A stretch of 51,440 bases of DNA from Natronohydrobacter sp. (GCA_007125005.1 SLDY01000065.1:1-51440); one strand, 5' to 3'. Positions 28,741-37,540 are shown, counted from the first letter of the stretch. Made by a program: numbers and translations. The notes: generated from the letters alone by a model not told the origin.

Positions 28741-30120
28741 TTACTGCCGCCCGATTGCCCGAAGCACACGATCAAGCGCCTCACCTTGCGGCGAAACGAC
28801 CGGAGCATTGCGCACAGCATTGAAATAGGCTTCAGGGTCGTAGGTGGGTATGCCAAGCCCCAGATGATCCACAGTCAGAAGCCCCATGGTTGCAAGCAGG
28901 TTATAGGTCGCCACCTGCTGGGATGCCTGAGCCTGCAAGAGCGTCGTGCGCGCATTCAGCAGATCGGTTTCGGCATTGAGCACGTCAAGCGTCGTGCGTG
29001 CCCCAAGCCGCGCTTCCTCGCGCGTTCCTTCAAAGGCGTTCTGGGCGGCGCGCACCTGTTGCTGGCTGGCCGTTATCCGGGCCGTGGCAACATCAACATT
29101 CGCCCAAGCGATCGCAACATTCTGAAGTACCTGCGCGACTGACTGGTGCAATGCCGCGCGTACTGCATCGCGCCGCGCATTTGCCTGCCGGTGAAGCGCG
29201 TTCAACTGCCCCCCCTGATAAAGGGGGCGGCTATACCTAATCCCTGCACTTCCAGTGTTGAAATCGCGTCCGGGATCATTGAATTGGCGCCCGATAGACG
29301 CCGATCCCGTTACAGCCCCGTGACGCTGCGCAAACACACGCTGAGCATTCAACTCTGCAGCAGTCACCTCTTGCTGTGTCTGCAGGATCAGGGGATGCGT
29401 GCGCCTTGCGATATCCTGCGCGACCTGCAGCGATGGCGCAGTATGCGGCAGAGCTGGTGGTTGGCGCAACTCACCCGGATAGGCTCCGGTCACAAGTTTG
29501 TAGAACTCGCGGGCAGCTTCCCGCTCTCCTTCTGCCGCTGCAAGTTGCGAGCGCGCGGCAGCAAGTCGCGCTTCGGCCAAAGACACATCTGTGCGAGTGA
29601 TTTCGCCCAGATTAAAGCGCTCCCGAGCCGCATCGAGTTCCTGGCCGATCACACGAACTGTTGTCCGCTGCAGTGATACTGAATCCGTCGCCGAGCGCAC
29701 GTCCATGAAGGCGCGCACTGCATCGAGCATGACGCGCTGCTCAACATCGATAAGCCCTTGGCGCGTCGCGAGCACTTGTGCTTTCGCCGCATCACGCGCC
29801 AACGCGCCACGACCAAAATCAATCAGCGTCACTTCAGCCACCAGGCTCAGGCCCGCACTGAGCGATGTGGAACTTCCGAGCTGCTGATTCGACTGATAGC
29901 GCGCCTGTGCATCTGCGACAAAATTCAAAACCGGGCGCATGCTCGCAACGGCGATGGCAACATCCTCATCAGCGGCCCTCAACAAAGCGCGATTCTGCTC
30001 AAGCAAGTTGGAATTGCGATAGGCTGCGATGAGGGTATCTGTCAGCGATTGCGCCGAGACAGGCATGGCCGCAAAAGCAAGTGTTGCCACCAAGACACCG
30101 GTTCGTATTCGTTGCAACAT
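28741..30120 (-). CDS. TolC-family outer-membrane efflux/secretion channel
   Basis: A 459-residue TolC-type outer-membrane factor. The signal peptide MLQRIRTGVLVATLAFAAMPVSAQS precedes two repeats of long coiled-coil helices; each repeat has an ERFNLGEITRTDVSLAEARL / EEARLGARTTLDVLNAETDL type turn, typical of TolC. It forms the exit duct for RND, ABC or MFS pumps. No pump or membrane-fusion protein is encoded here, so it probably serves several systems. I start at ATG 30120 (AGAGG upstream) rather than an earlier frame opening. It lies 81 nt after pcm on the same strand. Confidence 0.94.
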   Translation of the reverse strand: MLQRIRTGVLVATLAFAAMPVSAQSLTDTLIAAYRNSNLLEQNRALLRAADEDVAIAVASMRPVLNFVADAQARYQSNQQLGSSTSLSAGLSLVAEVTLIDFGRGALARDAAKAQVLATRQGLIDVEQRVMLDAVRAFMDVRSATDSVSLQRTTVRVIGQELDAARERFNLGEITRTDVSLAEARLAAARSQLAAAEGEREAAREFYKLVTGAYPGELRQPPALPHTAPSLQVAQDIARRTHPLILQTQQEVTAAELNAQRVFAQRHGAVTGSASIGRQFNDPGRDFNTGSAGIRYSRPLYQGGQLNALHRQANARRDAVRAALHQSVAQVLQNVAIAWANVDVATARITASQQQVRAAQNAFEGTREEARLGARTTLDVLNAETDLLNARTTLLQAQASQQVATYNLLATMGLLTVDHLGLGIPTYDPEAYFNAVRNAPVVSPQGEALDRVLRAIGRQ

Positions 30121-30201
30121 CCGCAATGCCTCTTTCTGTGTTATCGTCCTGAAGCCGAAATGTGGAATGAGCGCCGCCCCTTCCACGTCTCGGAGAGTTC
30201 C

Positions 30202-30855
30202 TTATAGACTGAAGGCGCGCGCTTTCTCGAAGCCAGGCAGTACCGGGGCCGCCGCGTTGAAGATGTCACGCCAGGCGATATGATCGTCTTTGCGGATGCC
30301 CAGTCGGACAACCCCCAAAGCGCCATCCATGAAAACAGCAGCCACGCGCCCACCCTCTCGCAGTTGCTCGACCAGCGTTTCCGGGAAGTCTTCAATCCCC
30401 CCTTGCAACAGGATCACATCATAAGGTGCGTAAGCTTTCACACCCTCGCTGAGAGGGCCAAGATGCAGAATGACCGTTTCAGAGCCTGTCCGGGCGAATG
30501 CCGTTTCGGCCATTTCTGCAAGCGCCTTGTTTTCTTCCACTGCCACAACTGCTTGCGCCAACTGCAGCAAGAGCGCCGCAGAATACCCTGTCCCGCAGCC
30601 TATATCGAGCACCAGATCGGCATCTGTTATGCCGAGGGCATCGATCATCTTTGCCAAGGTTCGCGGATCGAGCAGTACGCGATCGCCTTCAAGAACGAGG
30701 TTTTCGCCGACATAAGCGGCCTCTACCTTATCATCGGGCACGAACTCTTCGCGCGGAAGGCGTAACATCGTGTCAATAATGGGAAATTTGGTGACATCCG
30801 AGGGGCGCACCTGCGTGTCAACCATCATGCGTCGGCGAAAGGCGAAATCGGTCAT
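30202..30855 (-). CDS. pcm: protein-L-isoaspartate O-methyltransferase family protein
   Basis: A 217-residue SAM-dependent methyltransferase. The SAM loop VLDIGCGTGYSAAL is at about 83-95. The N-terminal RRMMVDTQVRPSDVTKFPIIDTM and EEFVPDDKVEAAYVGENL segments match the alphaproteobacterial PCMT branch found beside tolC. It may repair isoaspartyl residues, but this branch is diverged from the well-studied enzymes, so activity is not assured. ATG 30855 was chosen over a longer frame since family similarity starts there. First gene of the pcm-tolC pair, divergent from ytoQ. Confidence 0.85.
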   Translation of the reverse strand: MTDFAFRRRMMVDTQVRPSDVTKFPIIDTMLRLPREEFVPDDKVEAAYVGENLVLEGDRVLLDPRTLAKMIDALGITDADLVLDIGCGTGYSAALLLQLAQAVVAVEENKALAEMAETAFARTGSETVILHLGPLSEGVKAYAPYDVILLQGGIEDFPETLVEQLREGGRVAAVFMDGALGVVRLGIRKDDHIAWRDIFNAAAPVLPGFEKARAFSL

Positions 30856-31003
30856 GCGCTGAACTCTCAAGTTTAGCCGGAACAGATCTCGTGCTTGCCA
30901 CAGAAACCTGCCGCCCGCAACCTGCGAGCGGCAGCAGGTGCTGGTTTCAGACCGATACTGATCTATGCTAAACAACTGTTGACCGAAGCAAAATGGGGCT
31001 GAA

Positions 31004-31453
31004 ATGCAGCTGAATGTTTATCTTGCCGGAGAGATCCATACTAACTGGCGCGATCTTATCAAGGAAGGCGCACGCGCACTCCCCGTCATCTTTAGCGAAC
31101 CGGTCACCGATCATGCCGCGTCCGACGATTGTGGCGTGGCGATTCTGGGCGCTGAGGATCAGAAGTTCTGGCATGACCACAAGGGTGCAAAACTCAATGC
31201 CATCCGCACCCGCAAAGCTTTGGAAGAGGCCGATATCGTTATTGTGCGTTTCGGTGAGAAATACCGTCAATGGAACGCAGCCTTCGATGCTGGCTATGCA
31301 GCCGCACTCGGCAAAGCGATTATTGTGCTACATGGTCCAGAACACCAGCACGCACTCAAGGAGGTCGATGCCGCCGCACTTGCTGTAGTTGAGACCCCGG
31401 AGCAGGTTGTGCAAATCCTGCGCTACACCCTCCACGGGACGCTGCCTCAATGA
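31004..31453 (+). CDS. YtoQ-family protein
   Basis: A 149-residue cytosolic protein matching the YtoQ family: MQLNVYLAGEIHTNWRDLI at the N-terminus, then GAEDQKFWHDHKGAKLNAIRTRKALEEADIVIVRFGEKYRQWNAAFDAGYAAALGKAII. The fold resembles nucleoside 2-deoxyribosyltransferases, but no enzymatic role is established to my knowledge. Length is typical. It is divergent from pcm and followed about 100 nt later by mscL, probably as a separate unit. Confidence 0.88.
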   Translation: MQLNVYLAGEIHTNWRDLIKEGARALPVIFSEPVTDHAASDDCGVAILGAEDQKFWHDHKGAKLNAIRTRKALEEADIVIVRFGEKYRQWNAAFDAGYAAALGKAIIVLHGPEHQHALKEVDAAALAVVETPEQVVQILRYTLHGTLPQ

Positions 31454-31552
31454 AAAAGCTGCCCCGAACACTCGGAGGGCGTGAAAATGCTTGGTGATGC
31501 TGAGTAACCTGCTGTAAGCAAAATCGTTAACAGTAACAAATGGGACAGTGGT

Positions 31553-31936
31553 ATGCTTCAGGAATTCAAGGCTTTCATTGCACGCGGCAATGCCATGGAC
31601 ATGGCCGTCGGCATCATAATCGGCGCCGCCTTCACTGCGATCGTGACCTCACTCGTCGATGATCTCGTCAATCCGCTGATTGGCATTTTCGTTGGTGGTG
31701 TTGATTTCTCGGGCATCAGTTTCGGAATTGGCGACGCGCAATTCATGATCGGTAATTTCATCAATGCCGTGATCAAGTTTCTGATCATCGCTTTTGTGGT
31801 TTTCATGCTGGTTCGCACGGTCAATCGCGTTGCACGCATGGGTCGTACTGAGGAGGCGCCTGCCCCTGAAGCCCCCAAGGGCCCAACCACTGAAGAATTG
31901 CTGATTGATATCCGCGACGCGCTGCGCGACCGCTGA
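31553..31936 (+). CDS. mscL: large-conductance mechanosensitive channel MscL
   Basis: A 127-residue inner-membrane channel that opens on membrane tension during osmotic downshock. It begins [27 protein letters not shown], with the amphipathic N-helix and TM1 pore segment (about 15-45), then the periplasmic loop, TM2 (about 70-95) and a C-terminal helix ([14 protein letters not shown]). Length is slightly under the usual 130-150. It is preceded by its own leader and followed by an intrinsic terminator. Confidence 0.97.
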   Translation: MLQEFKAFIARGNAMDMAVGIIIGAAFTAIVTSLVDDLVNPLIGIFVGGVDFSGISFGIGDAQFMIGNFINAVIKFLIIAFVVFMLVRTVNRVARMGRTEEAPAPEAPKGPTTEELLIDIRDALRDR

Positions 31937-31945
31937 ACAGATCAT

Positions 31946-31968
31946 GGCCCCGACCTTTGATCGGGGCC
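31946..31968 (+). terminator. terminator after mscL
   Basis: An 8-bp stem (GGCCCCGA at 31946-31953, TCGGGGCC at 31961-31968) with a 7-nt loop and a short TTT tail, 9 nt after the mscL stop. The convergent Lrp-type gene ends 2 nt beyond it, so it may serve both, although the minus-strand side lacks T residues. Confidence 0.75.
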
Positions 31969-31970
31969 TT

Positions 31971-32429
31971 TCAGATCACGACTTCTGTTGTCTTGACGAC
32001 CGTGCGCAGCGCGAAAGAAGACTGCATTTGCACTACACCGGGTAGACGGCTGAGATATCGCCGGTGGATGCGCGCGAAATCCTCTGTATCGGCCGCCACG
32101 ATCTTGAGCAGATAATCGGCGCTCCCCGCCATGAGATGGCATTCCAACACATCAGGCACGCGTGCTACGTCGCGCTCGAACGCATCAAGGATCTCATCGC
32201 TTTGGCCCGAGAGCGTGATCTCGACATAGACAACAGTCTGTCGGCCAATGCGCTTGAGATCCAGAAGCGCAACGTAATCCGAGATAAACCCCTCCGCTTC
32301 CAGCCGCTGCACGCGCCGGTGACAAGCTGAAGGAGAGAGATGCACCAGTTCGGCCAGTTCGGCATTACTGATGCGGCCCTGCCTTTGTAGCACCCGCAGG
32401 ATGCGCCGATCTGTCGCGTCTAGCTGCAT
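31971..32429 (-). CDS. Lrp/AsnC-family transcription regulator
   Basis: A 152-residue regulator with an N-terminal winged helix (DATDRRILRVLQRQGRISNAELAELVHLSPSACHRRVQRLEAEG, residues 4-48) and a C-terminal RAM ligand-binding/oligomerisation domain (about 65-140). It is divergent from the alanine dehydrogenase gene, as AldR-type Lrp activators often are, so it probably controls ald in response to alanine. No good ribosome site was seen near ATG 32429. Confidence 0.92.
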   Translation of the reverse strand: MQLDATDRRILRVLQRQGRISNAELAELVHLSPSACHRRVQRLEAEGFISDYVALLDLKRIGRQTVVYVEITLSGQSDEILDAFERDVARVPDVLECHLMAGSADYLLKIVAADTEDFARIHRRYLSRLPGVVQMQSSFALRTVVKTTEVVI

Positions 32430-32461
32430 CGCAGCACAATTATCTCCGCTGTTTTGAGCAA

Positions 32462-32484
32462 TTTACGCAAGAAACTGCGTTAAA
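32462..32484. promoter_or_regulatory. dyad in the lrp-ald intergenic region, candidate regulator site
   Basis: An imperfect palindrome, TTTACGCA (32462-32469) and TGCGTTAAA (32476-32484), separated by 6 nt; the arms match except for one extra A. It lies in the 135-nt gap between the divergent Lrp-type and ald genes and suits a dimeric Lrp-family operator. Binding is inferred from position and symmetry only. Confidence 0.45.
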
Positions 32485-32564
32485 AAGACACGAAGGGCCG
32501 AAGATTGCAAGAAAATCCTTTGAGCTTGGGAATATTCTCTCATCATGGAGAAGGAGGAAATGCC

Positions 32565-33683
32565 ATGCTGATCGGTTGCCCGAAAGAAATCAAACCACAG
32601 GAATTTCGCGTGGGCCTGACCCCGAATGCCGCGCAGGAAGCGATTGCCAATGGCCATCAGGTCATTATCGAAACCGGCGCGGGCGCAGGTGCGGGCTTTG
32701 CGGATACTGATTATACCGCGATTGGCGCAGAGATTGTGGACAGCGCAGAAGAAGTCTTTGCGCGCGCAGAGATGATCGTGAAGGTCAAGGAGCCGCAGGC
32801 TATCGAGCGCAAGCAGCTGCGCGAGGGTCAGCTTCTCTTCACCTATCTGCATCTCGCTCCTGATCCGGAGCAGACCCGCGATCTGCTCGAGTCCGGCGTG
32901 ACCGCGATTGCTTATGAAACTGTCACCGACCGCAATGGTGGCTTGCCCCTGCTCGCGCCGATGTCTGAAGTTGCAGGGCGGCTTGCCCCGCAGATGGGAG
33001 CATGGGCGCTGCAAAAGGCCAATGGCGGGCGTGGCGTTTTGATGGGCGGTGTGCCGGGAGTTCGGCCAGCAAATGTGATCATCATCGGCGGCGGCGTGGT
33101 GGGCACGGCCGCAGCGCGGGTTGCGGTGGGCATGGGCGCGAATGTTACAATTCTGGATCGATCCATTCCACGCCTGTCTTATCTGGACGATATCTTCCAC
33201 GGGCGTTTGACCACCCAGTTTTCGGACACTGCAGCGATCGAGGATCTGATTACACGGGCGGATATGGTGGTGGGGGCAGTCCTGATCCCCGGCGCTGCAG
33301 CACCGAAACTCATCCGGCGCGAACAACTCTCGACTATGCAACCCGGTGCAGTGCTGGTGGACGTCGCGATTGATCAGGGCGGCTGCTTCGAGACTTCGCG
33401 TGCAACGACTCACGCCGAGCCGGTCTATGAGATCGATGGTGTGATGCATTACTGTGTCGCCAACATGCCTGGCGCTGTCGCGCGCACTTCAACCCTCGCG
33501 CTGGGCAATGCGACCATGCCCTTCATGCTGGCGCTGGCAAACAAGGGCTGGCGTAAGGCGTGCGAGGAAGATCCGCATCTGCTGGAGGGGCTGAACACAC
33601 ATGCAGGACATCTCACATATTATGCAGTGGGCCTCGCGCTCGGAATCGATGTGCTCTCACCGAGCAAGGCACTAAAACTCTGA
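32565..33683 (+). CDS. ald: alanine dehydrogenase
   Basis: A 372-residue enzyme that interconverts L-alanine with pyruvate, NH4+ and NADH. Pyruvate-binding and catalytic residues are at canonical positions: R15, K75 and H96. The NAD fold begins [22 protein letters not shown] near residues 167-187. ATG 32565 is preceded by GGAGGA. Length matches the family (about 370). Divergent from an Lrp-type regulator and followed by a stable hairpin. Confidence 0.97.
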   Translation: MLIGCPKEIKPQEFRVGLTPNAAQEAIANGHQVIIETGAGAGAGFADTDYTAIGAEIVDSAEEVFARAEMIVKVKEPQAIERKQLREGQLLFTYLHLAPDPEQTRDLLESGVTAIAYETVTDRNGGLPLLAPMSEVAGRLAPQMGAWALQKANGGRGVLMGGVPGVRPANVIIIGGGVVGTAAARVAVGMGANVTILDRSIPRLSYLDDIFHGRLTTQFSDTAAIEDLITRADMVVGAVLIPGAAAPKLIRREQLSTMQPGAVLVDVAIDQGGCFETSRATTHAEPVYEIDGVMHYCVANMPGAVARTSTLALGNATMPFMLALANKGWRKACEEDPHLLEGLNTHAGHLTYYAVGLALGIDVLSPSKALKL

Positions 33684-33691
33684 ATCGCCCT

Positions 33692-33718
33692 TGCCCCGCC
33701 CGCTTGTCGGGTGGGGCA
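33692..33718 (+). terminator. hairpin after ald
   Basis: An 11-bp stem with one G-T wobble (TGCCCCGCCCG at 33692-33702, CGGGTGGGGCA at 33708-33718) and a 5-nt loop, starting 9 nt after the ald stop. The following sequence has no clean T-run (CAGAATTTC), so termination strength is uncertain. Confidence 0.65.
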
Positions 33719-33749
33719 CAGAATTTCTGCAAATTTTAACATTCAAATC

Positions 33750-33799
33750 TTGCAATATGTTTCAAGGTGTCTATATTCCGTGTCAGAACTCAGACACGG
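33750..33799 (+). promoter_or_regulatory. sulfur operon promoter with overlapping inverted repeat
   Basis: A sigma70-like pair, TTGCAA (33750-33755) and TATATT (33772-33777) with 16-nt spacing, is followed by an inverted repeat CCGTGTC (33778-33784) / GACACGG (33793-33799). The repeat covers the expected transcription start, and its right arm runs into the GGAG ribosome site of the dioxygenase gene. It could be a repressor operator (ArsR/BigR-type regulators control such operons elsewhere) or a leader hairpin hiding the ribosome site. No regulator gene is adjacent. Confidence 0.5.
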
Positions 33800-33808
33800 A
33801 GACAGATG

Positions 33809-34672
33809 ATGAACCCTGAAATTACAGCATTCTTCGACGAAGATACTTTCACCGTCACCTATATCGTTCGCGATCCCAACAGCAAGAAATGCGCGATCGT
33901 CGATTCTGTGCTTGATTTCGATTACGCCTCCGGGCGCACGGATACACGTTCGGCCGATATGGTGATCGATTTCGTGAAGGAGAAGGGCTACGAGGTCGAA
34001 TGGCTGCTTGAGACACATGTCCATGCCGACCACCTTTCGGCGGCTCCTTATCTGCAGCAGAAACTCGGCGGCAAGATCGCGATCGGCGAAAACATCCGCA
34101 TCGTGCAGGACACTTTCGGCAAGGTCTTCAATGAAGGCACCGAATTCCAGCGCGATGGATCGCAATTCGACGCGCTGTTCAAGGAAGGCGACAGTTTCCA
34201 TATCGGCCAGATGCGCGGCGATGTGCTGCACACACCAGGCCACACACCGGCCTGCCTGACCTATGTCATCGGCGATGCGGCTTTTGTCGGCGACACGCTC
34301 TTCATGCCCGATTTCGGCACTGCGCGTTGCGACTTCCCCGGCGGCTCTGCCGATACGATGTGGGATTCGGTGCAGAAAATCCTTGCACTGCCGGATGAGA
34401 CACGAATTTTCGTGGGCCATGACTACAAGGCCGAAGGCCGCGACACCTATGCCTGGGAAACCACTGTGGGCGAGCAGAAGCGGCTCAACAAACACGTGGG
34501 CGAAGGCAAATCAAAGGATGATTTCGTCCGCGCCCGCAATGAACGCGATGCGCAGTTGGGCATGCCGCGCCTGATCGTGCCCTCACTGCAAGTGAATATG
34601 CGTGCAGGACAGATGCCAGAGCCTGAGGAAAACGGCACCGTCTATCTGAAAGTTCCGGTCAACACACTCTGA
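33809..34672 (+). CDS. ETHE1/Blh-type persulfide dioxygenase (metallo-beta-lactamase fold)
   Basis: A 287-residue MBL-fold iron enzyme, likely oxidising glutathione persulfide to sulfite in sulfide detoxification. Metal ligands and motif positions are H70-V-H72-A-D74-H75, H145 (TPGHTPAC) and D162 (FVGDTLF). The opening FFDEDTFTVTYIVRDPNSKKCAIVDSVLDFD is typical of bacterial Blh proteins. ATG 33809 is preferred (GGAG 7 nt before); ATG 33806 is equally in frame with closer spacing. It leads an operon with two YeeE-type transport genes and a rhodanese-like gene. Confidence 0.9.
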   Translation: MNPEITAFFDEDTFTVTYIVRDPNSKKCAIVDSVLDFDYASGRTDTRSADMVIDFVKEKGYEVEWLLETHVHADHLSAAPYLQQKLGGKIAIGENIRIVQDTFGKVFNEGTEFQRDGSQFDALFKEGDSFHIGQMRGDVLHTPGHTPACLTYVIGDAAFVGDTLFMPDFGTARCDFPGGSADTMWDSVQKILALPDETRIFVGHDYKAEGRDTYAWETTVGEQKRLNKHVGEGKSKDDFVRARNERDAQLGMPRLIVPSLQVNMRAGQMPEPEENGTVYLKVPVNTL

Positions 34673-34694
34673 TCCGATCAGAGTCTCATCTACA

Positions 34695-34718
34695 GGCGCG
34701 GTAATATTTTACCGCGCC
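34695..34718 (+). terminator. intercistronic hairpin after persulfide dioxygenase gene
   Basis: A perfect 10-bp stem (GGCGCGGTAA at 34695-34704, TTACCGCGCC at 34709-34718) with a TATT loop and a GTTTT tail, between the dioxygenase gene and the first YeeE gene, 24 nt before the latter. A second short dyad (ACTCTGATC-C-GATCAGAGT, 34666-34684) covers the dioxygenase stop codon. Probably partial termination favouring the dioxygenase. Confidence 0.7.
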
Positions 34719-34741
34719 GTTTTGCGAACAGGAATGAGCAC

Positions 34742-35173
34742 ATGATACTAACTGACTGGATTTGGGGCCTTGTCGGCGGCCTGATGATCGGCACAGCCGC
34801 CGCAATCTTCCTATTGGGCAATGGCCGGATCATGGGGGCGAGCGGCATCATTGGCGGTCTGGTAGATCGTTCGGGACTGCACAACTGGGCCGAGCGGTTG
34901 GCTTTTCTTGCCGCACTCGTGGTCGTGCCAGCCCTGATGTTACCGCTCTACAGGGTCGAGGTGTCGACCAATATCACTTCGAGCCTCGGGATCGTTATCG
35001 CGGGCGGGTTACTGGTCGGCATCGGTACAAGGCTGGCTAATGGCTGCACCTCGGGCCATGGCGTCTGCGGGATTTCTCGATTCTCGCTGCGGGGCATCGT
35101 GGCAACGGTTTTCTATCTGCTGGCTGGCGGGCTGACCATGGTCCTGTTCCGGCATTTTCTGGGGGTGATCTGA
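34742..35173 (+). CDS. YeeE/YedE-family membrane protein (first of pair)
   Basis: A 143-residue polytopic protein with about four hydrophobic segments and the family motif [16 protein letters not shown] (about 101-116), whose Cys is implicated in sulfur-compound passage in YeeE. YeeE-type proteins import thiosulfate or related sulfur. As a half-size protein it probably pairs with the next gene product to form one transporter. AGGAATGAGC precedes the ATG. The stop overlaps the next start (TGATG). Confidence 0.88.
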   Translation: MILTDWIWGLVGGLMIGTAAAIFLLGNGRIMGASGIIGGLVDRSGLHNWAERLAFLAALVVVPALMLPLYRVEVSTNITSSLGIVIAGGLLVGIGTRLANGCTSGHGVCGISRFSLRGIVATVFYLLAGGLTMVLFRHFLGVI

Positions 35174-35607
35174 TGCAGCGCATTATCATTGCAGCAATCT
35201 CGGGTGGTTTGTTTGGTGCTGGGCTTCTCGTCTCGGGCATGACCGACACGACCAAAGTGCAAGGCTGGCTTGATGTCTTCGGCAACTGGGATCCAACGCT
35301 CGCCTTCGTACTCGGTGGCGCAATCCTGCCCATGCTGGTGGCCTGGCACATGACGACGAAACGCGCTGTTTCAATGGTCGGCGACCCTTTTCCGTCCAAA
35401 CCTGACCCGCGCCTAGGCCATAACCTCGTCATCGGCTCTGTCCTCTTCGGCGCAGGTTGGGGGCTTGTCGGGCTTTGCCCGGGACCGGCTATCGCCTCGC
35501 TCAGTTGGGGTGGAACTGGCGGGATAACCTTTATCCTTGCCATGATCGCAGGTATGCTGGTGGCGCAGCCAATCCGGCTTCAGATCGACCGACTAGCAGC
35601 CATCTAA
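35173..35607 (+). CDS. YeeE/YedE-family membrane protein (DUF6691-like, second of pair)
   Basis: A 144-residue polytopic protein. It begins [25 protein letters not shown], and a second conserved part reads GAGWGLVGLCPGPAIASL, with the Cys expected in YeeE-type sulfur channels. It overlaps the preceding gene by 1 nt, so the two are translated together; the pair looks like a full YeeE split into halves. Located between the persulfide dioxygenase and rhodanese-like genes, it likely brings sulfur compounds to them. Confidence 0.88.
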   Translation: MQRIIIAAISGGLFGAGLLVSGMTDTTKVQGWLDVFGNWDPTLAFVLGGAILPMLVAWHMTTKRAVSMVGDPFPSKPDPRLGHNLVIGSVLFGAGWGLVGLCPGPAIASLSWGGTGGITFILAMIAGMLVAQPIRLQIDRLAAI

Positions 35608-35619
35608 GCGGAGCCAGCG

Positions 35620-36045
35620 ATGGAAATCAGACCCCTGACCGATGATTACGCGGTCTCGCCTCAGATCACCCCCGACGATATCGCAGCGATAGCGGAGGCA
35701 GGCTATGTAACAGTGGTCTGCAATCGCCCAGATGGAGAAGTTCCTCAAGATGTGCAGGCTGAGGCCATCCGCAAGGCGGCCGAGGCCGCAGGACTGCGTT
35801 TCGTGCTCAACCCGGTCACTGGTGGCGCGATTACGCTCGACAATGTGACCGCGCAGAGCAAGGCGATTGCCGATAGCGAAGGGCCTGTTCTGGCTTATTG
35901 CGCATCTGGCAACCGCTCTTCGATCGTCTGGGCGCTGTCACAAGCTGGCAAACAGCCGACAGATAGTTTGATCGCCATTCCGGCACGGTTCGGCTACGGT
36001 CTGGAGCCTTTTCGTGCCACAATCGACGCGCTCGCAAAAAACTGA
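35620..36045 (+). CDS. TIGR01244/DUF442 sulfur transferase (rhodanese/phosphatase-like)
   Basis: A 141-residue protein with a CX4R active loop, C94-A-S-G-N-R99-S, typical of the DUF442 group that is fused to the persulfide dioxygenase in Blh proteins of other bacteria. Here it is a separate gene. It probably transfers or receives sulfane sulfur for the neighbouring dioxygenase. Upstream GCGGAGCCAGCG provides a ribosome site before ATG 35620. It is the last gene of the sulfur operon, 89 nt before a strong terminator. Confidence 0.88.
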   Translation: MEIRPLTDDYAVSPQITPDDIAAIAEAGYVTVVCNRPDGEVPQDVQAEAIRKAAEAAGLRFVLNPVTGGAITLDNVTAQSKAIADSEGPVLAYCASGNRSSIVWALSQAGKQPTDSLIAIPARFGYGLEPFRATIDALAKN

Positions 36046-36134
36046 AGCTCTTGCTTGACCGCGATTGCCTTTTCCGTGCGGACGAACGCTGCCGGACCAC
36101 GCAATTTTTTCAGCCACATGGCGCAAGACTTCGG

Positions 36135-36163
36135 CACCGGGATTTCTATCCCGGTGTTTTTTT
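36135..36163 (+). terminator. terminator of the sulfur operon
   Basis: A perfect 9-bp stem (CACCGGGAT at 36135-36143, ATCCCGGTG at 36148-36156) with a 4-nt loop and seven T residues (36157-36163). The clearest intrinsic terminator in the window. Confidence 0.93.
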
Positions 36164-36817
36164 CTGAAAATTGCAGTCGAAATGGTGCGGTTGCATTGAC
36201 CTTGCGCAGATCTGACGACACACCGCAGTTTCAGATAGAGCTTTTCACGCTCCTAGGGCGGTCAGGCGACCTGAAAATGGGATCACACCTTTGCATGAGA
36301 TACGCTGGATCATGGTCAGCGGTTTTTCAACCGTGGTTTCCAGTTCCGGGCTGATCCACAGATATCGCGGAAGTGCCACGGCACGCCACTCGCGGCACAG
36401 CCTTTTTGCGCCTGCCAAAACGTATACTGCTGCATCTGCCTGCCGCCTTAATCCACTGATTATCTAAAGATTTTGCATAGTGCGAGGATGCCGTATCATT
36501 TGAAGCCCCTTGAGTGGCGCCGTGCGTCAAACCGCCATGCATCGCGGTGGCTGAGCCTCAAAGTGCTGCCAAACTATCGTGAGCTGGAACCACAGCCGGT
36601 CTGGCAGGACAATCGCAACAAAGCCATTTGCGCTACTCTCGGTAATCCCGTAATCTGCCGTTCTTGAAGTAAGGCTCTCAAACTTAATAGCTTGGACCAT
36701 ATCAGAAGTGAAAGCATTTGCTCAGTTGGCCAAATCAGCTGATTTTGCCATCCGGTTTCAGTTCGAATTCTGAGTAAGCCTCCAAATCCCCAGTCAGACA
36801 GGATATGGCAGATTAAC
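36164..36817. other. intergenic stretch without a supported gene
   Basis: About 650 bases between the sulfur operon terminator and the DUF4833-like gene. The short open frames on both strands look unrelated to any family and start without ribosome sites. A small hairpin-like CGGTT-TTTC-AACCG lies near 36320-36335. I see no tRNA, repeat or mobile-element end. It may hold the promoter of the next gene, remains of a lost gene, or an RNA I cannot recognise. Confidence 0.5.
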
Positions 36818-37402
36818 ATGCGTGCTTTCAAGCTCATGATCCTAATGACGCTTTTGCTCATGTCTATGGTGCAATTTAGCGGTTCAGCACAGGCATTTGA
36901 GGGGCGCATCGCTTCGGTCACGCTGTCTACCACGCTCCCGATCCTGCGCCCGGAATCCCCTGTCCCTGACGAGCCAGGACAAGTGTTGTATGTTCAGCGA
37001 TCGAAGGATCGAAATACTCTCATCGTTGCGGCGCAGTATGATGCAGACGGGAACCTTCTCAGAGACGAGCCCGTTGCACTTTACTGGCGACGCTATGAAG
37101 AAGAAGGTCAGGTAAGAGCCTTAAGCTTGCGGCAACGCTTATTGGCACCCATGCGGGTGCGCCCGCTGGACATTGACGGGGAGTTTGACATTCGCTTTCG
37201 TACCATGGCCGGGAGCACTGTCACATTGCGCCAGACCGGACCTTTCGAGGCTGAATTGATCGCGCGTGTTAATGACGAGACAGTGCGATTGCAGTATGGT
37301 TTTATACACATGATTGAGGGTTTGATCCCAAAGGTTGAGCAGGTTCTGCTCTTTGGCCATCACGAGAGCGGGAAAATCGCAACTGTCGCTATTTCTCCCT
37401 GA
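36818..37402 (+). CDS. secreted DUF4833-like protein
   Basis: A 194-residue protein with a signal peptide (MRAFKLMILMTLLLMSMVQFSGSAQA, cut near residue 26). The mature part has QVLYVQRSKDRNTLIVAAQYDADGNLLRDEPVALYWRRYEEEGQVRALSLRQR, which resembles DUF4833 domains (FYIQRS and FWRRY-like motifs). The domain is probably beta-rich; function is unknown. It is a single gene, convergent with the SLC13 transporter. Family call is by motif memory and moderate. Confidence 0.75.
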   Translation: MRAFKLMILMTLLLMSMVQFSGSAQAFEGRIASVTLSTTLPILRPESPVPDEPGQVLYVQRSKDRNTLIVAAQYDADGNLLRDEPVALYWRRYEEEGQVRALSLRQRLLAPMRVRPLDIDGEFDIRFRTMAGSTVTLRQTGPFEAELIARVNDETVRLQYGFIHMIEGLIPKVEQVLLFGHHESGKIATVAISP

Positions 37403-37540
37403 TAATCATGCACAATCGCGGGTTTTCTCCTGCAATGAGATCCCCGCCTTGTTGGGGTGAAGGGCTGAACGTCAAACTATGCGCGGCGCTTGGCGGGCAT
37501 CGGCATGAGCGATGTTCGCGCGCGTGCCGGGCGGGCACAT

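Noticed and set aside
36054-36163. Possible small RNA ending at the strong terminator
   Set aside because: A TTGACC is present near 36055, but no -10 element at proper spacing; simplest reading is the 3' end of the sulfur operon.
36055-36354. 99-codon plus-strand frame covering the sulfur operon terminator
   Set aside because: Runs straight through a perfect intrinsic terminator and has no recognisable protein pattern.
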